This document shows, in pieces, positions 62,621 to 64,000 of a DNA stretch of 64,000 nt. This stretch comes from Kitasatospora sp. MMS16-BH015. GTDB taxonomy: Bacteria > Actinomycetota > Actinomycetes > Streptomycetales > Streptomycetaceae. How positions within the stretch are numbered: position 1 is the first letter of the stretch; each line of letters starts with the position of its first letter. Location of the stretch: contig NZ_CP025394.1 of the NCBI RefSeq assembly GCF_002943525.1, forward strand, positions 3,286,001-3,350,000. Direction: 5' to 3'. The translations under genes were made by a program, and so were the position numbers. The notes below the pieces were generated by a model. That model saw only the letters and a program-made list of their open reading frames with translations, ran no database searches and was not told where the DNA came from.

Positions 62621-64000
62621 GTGCCAGCAGCACGCAGCCGGCTCTCCCGGATAGCCGTCGCGGCTCCCGCCGCCACCGCTCTGATCCTGGGAACTCTCGC
62701 GGTCGCCAGCCCCTCCCTCGCCGCCACCCCGGTCGGCGAGCAGACCGCCAAGCAGCTCCCGGGCAGCCACCCCGCGTGGGCCACCGCGAACGTCGACGCC
62801 GGTGCTGTCTCCGACGCCACGCCCGCCACCGCCCGCATCTACCTCGCCGGCCAGGACCAGGCCGGTCTCACCGCCCTGGCGAAGGCCGTCTCGGACGTCA
62901 ACTCGCCGTCCTACGGCAAGTACCTCTCCGCCGAGGAGACCAAGGCCCGCTTCGGTGCCACCAAGGCCCAGGTCAAGTCCGTCACCGACTGGGTGACCGG
63001 CGCCGGCCTCAAGGTCACCTCGACCACCGCGCACTACATCGAGGTCTCCGGCGACACCGCCGCCCTCGCCAAGGCCTTCGGCACCTCCTTCCACGCGTAC
63101 CGCACCGCCCAGGGCACCCAGAGCGCCCCGGTCAAGGACGCCGTGGTGCCCGCCTCCGTGGCGAGCTCGGTGCTGGCCGTCGGTGGCCTGGCCACCGCGC
63201 TCCACAAGAACGTCTCCTTCGCCACCTCGCAGAAGACCGCCGAGGCGAAGGCCGCCCCGCAGTCCAAGGGCCCGTCGCTGCCGACCACCCCGACCTGCTC
63301 GGAGAACGGCTACGGCACCAAGCCCGCCAACGGCGCGCCGGCCGGTTACGAGAAGAACGAGCCCTTCGCTCCCTGCTCGTACATCCCCTCGCAGCTGCGC
63401 AAGGCGTACAGCGTCGACACCGCCAAGGTGACCGGCAAGGGCGCCCGCGTCGCGATCATCGACGCCTACGGCCTCTCCACCATGGAGCAGGACGCCAACC
63501 ACTACTCGACGCTGCACGGTGACAAGCCGTTCGCCGCCGGGCAGTACAACGAGGTCGTCACCCCGGACAAGTGGGTCCACCAGGCCGACTGCGGCGGCCC
63601 GGAGGGCTGGGCCGGCGAGGAGGCGCTCGACGTCGAGATGGTGCACGCCTTCGCGCCCGACGCGCACGTCACCTACGTCGGTGCCAACTCCTGCTACGAC
63701 GACGACCTGAACGCCGCCATGGCGAACGTGGTCGACAACCACCTCGCCGACATCGTCTCCAACTCCTGGGGCGAGATCATGCACGGCAAGAGCGGGGACA
63801 TCGACCCGGCGGTCGTCGCGGCCGACAACCAGGTCTTCCAGCTCGGCGCCGTCGAGGGCATCGGCTTCACCTTCTCCGCGGGCGACTGCGGCGACAGCTC
63901 CCCGGCGGCTGCGGCCACCGGTGTGAACTGCCAGGCCGACACCAACTCGGCGCAGGCCAACTGGCCGGACTCCTCGCCGTGGGTCACCGCCGTCGGCGGC
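62621..64000 (+). CDS. Secreted S53 (sedolisin/kumamolisin-type) protease, 5' part
   Basis: 460 codons to the window end, no stop reached. The signal peptide (IAVAAPAATALILGTLAVAS) ends near ASPSLAA. The activation propeptide follows, with IYLAGQDQAGLTALAKAVSD, SYGKYLSAEE and HAYRTAQGTQSAPV. The mature domain has VAIIDAYGLSTMEQD and GEEALDVEMVHAFAPDA, whose Glu and Asp are the sedolisin catalytic pair. FTFSAGDCGDSS holds the oxyanion Asp. The Ser in the GTS motif lies past the edge. The GTG at 62621 is preceded by GTGGGGAA, spacing about 6. Confidence 0.93.
   Translation, partial: MPAARSRLSRIAVAAPAATALILGTLAVASPSLAATPVGEQTAKQLPGSHPAWATANVDAGAVSDATPATARIYLAGQDQAGLTALAKAVSDVNSPSYGKYLSAEETKARFGATKAQVKSVTDWVTGAGLKVTSTTAHYIEVSGDTAALAKAFGTSFHAYRTAQGTQSAPVKDAVVPASVASSVLAVGGLATALHKNVSFATSQKTAEAKAAPQSKGPSLPTTPTCSENGYGTKPANGAPAGYEKNEPFAPCSYIPSQLRKAYSVDTAKVTGKGARVAIIDAYGLSTMEQDANHYSTLHGDKPFAAGQYNEVVTPDKWVHQADCGGPEGWAGEEALDVEMVHAFAPDAHVTYVGANSCYDDDLNAAMANVVDNHLADIVSNSWGEIMHGKSGDIDPAVVAADNQVFQLGAVEGIGFTFSAGDCGDSSPAAAATGVNCQADTNSAQANWPDSSPWVTAVGG

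Overview
The window is high-GC actinobacterial DNA from the Streptomycetaceae (Streptomyces or a close relative such as Kitasatospora). The support is strong third-codon GC bias, many GTG starts and leaderless promoters with TANNNT -10 boxes, and family-specific genes: afsQ1/afsQ2/sigQ, a conservon (cvnABCD plus P450), the short acyl-CoA carboxylase epsilon subunit, a Streptomyces-type adenylate cyclase and dispersed GGGGCGCGGGGAACTG palindromes. Gene order from about 3.4 kb onward (hutH, GGDEF protein, cya, birA, pccB-pccE, maf, accA2, DeoR regulator, quinone dehydrogenase, PNP, sugar mutase, deoC-ald, sigQ/afsQ, add, deoA, nucleoside ABC transporter) is, from memory, the conserved core of Streptomyces chromosomes. 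No tRNA, rRNA, CRISPR array or transposase was seen.

Layout. 0-5 kb: histidine utilisation (5' end of hutU, hutH) with an inserted pair of small genes (a RAMA/DUF4357-like protein and an Abi/HEPN-like protein) and an RpiR regulator. 5-10.5 kb: fdhD, a small secreted protein, a GAF-GGDEF protein, adenylate cyclase and birA. 10.5-16.2 kb: propionyl/acetyl-CoA carboxylase genes (pccB, pccE, accA2), with maf and a lipoprotein hydrolase between them. 16.4-22.4 kb: DeoR regulator, flavoprotein quinone dehydrogenase, gamma-glutamylcyclotransferase, purine nucleoside phosphorylase and a phosphohexo/pentomutase. 22.5-33.6 kb looks accessory: P450, flavin monooxygenase and a convergent DMATS-type indole prenyltransferase, then a conservon whose P450 lacks the ExxR motif, a methyltransferase, a membrane protein and a DHFR-fold protein. 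33.7-37.1 kb: deoC plus two overlapping aldehyde dehydrogenase genes. 37.4-44.8 kb: uridine-kinase-like gene, sigQ/afsQ1/afsQ2/lipoprotein, VanZ, GNAT and PspC. 45-53.6 kb: secreted protein, add, LysR/MFS pair, LCP ligase, an ArsR regulator beside decayed gene fragments, and small membrane proteins. 53.6-62.2 kb: deoA, cdd and the complete BMP-type nucleoside ABC transporter, then an M20 amidohydrolase. 62.6 kb to the end: the 5' part of a secreted S53 (sedolisin) protease.

The clearest systems-level signal is a nucleoside salvage/catabolism regulon. A palindrome CTACGCGCGTAG, or a one- to two-mismatch version, lies at the -10 region in front of punA (19.63 kb), deoC (33.73 kb), add (46.88 kb), deoA (54.96 kb) and the transporter gene bmpA (60.82 kb). 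Together these genes would take up nucleosides, deaminate and phosphorolyse them, convert (deoxy)ribose-1-P to the 5-phosphate (probably by the mutase at 20.7 kb), cleave deoxyribose-5-P (deoC) and oxidise the resulting acetaldehyde (the split aldehyde dehydrogenase). Other points of interest are the P450/FMO/prenyltransferase cassette, a 99-bp repeat present twice 26 kb apart, an ABC ATPase with no canonical start codon, and a sequence motif shared by the pccB and accA2 promoters.
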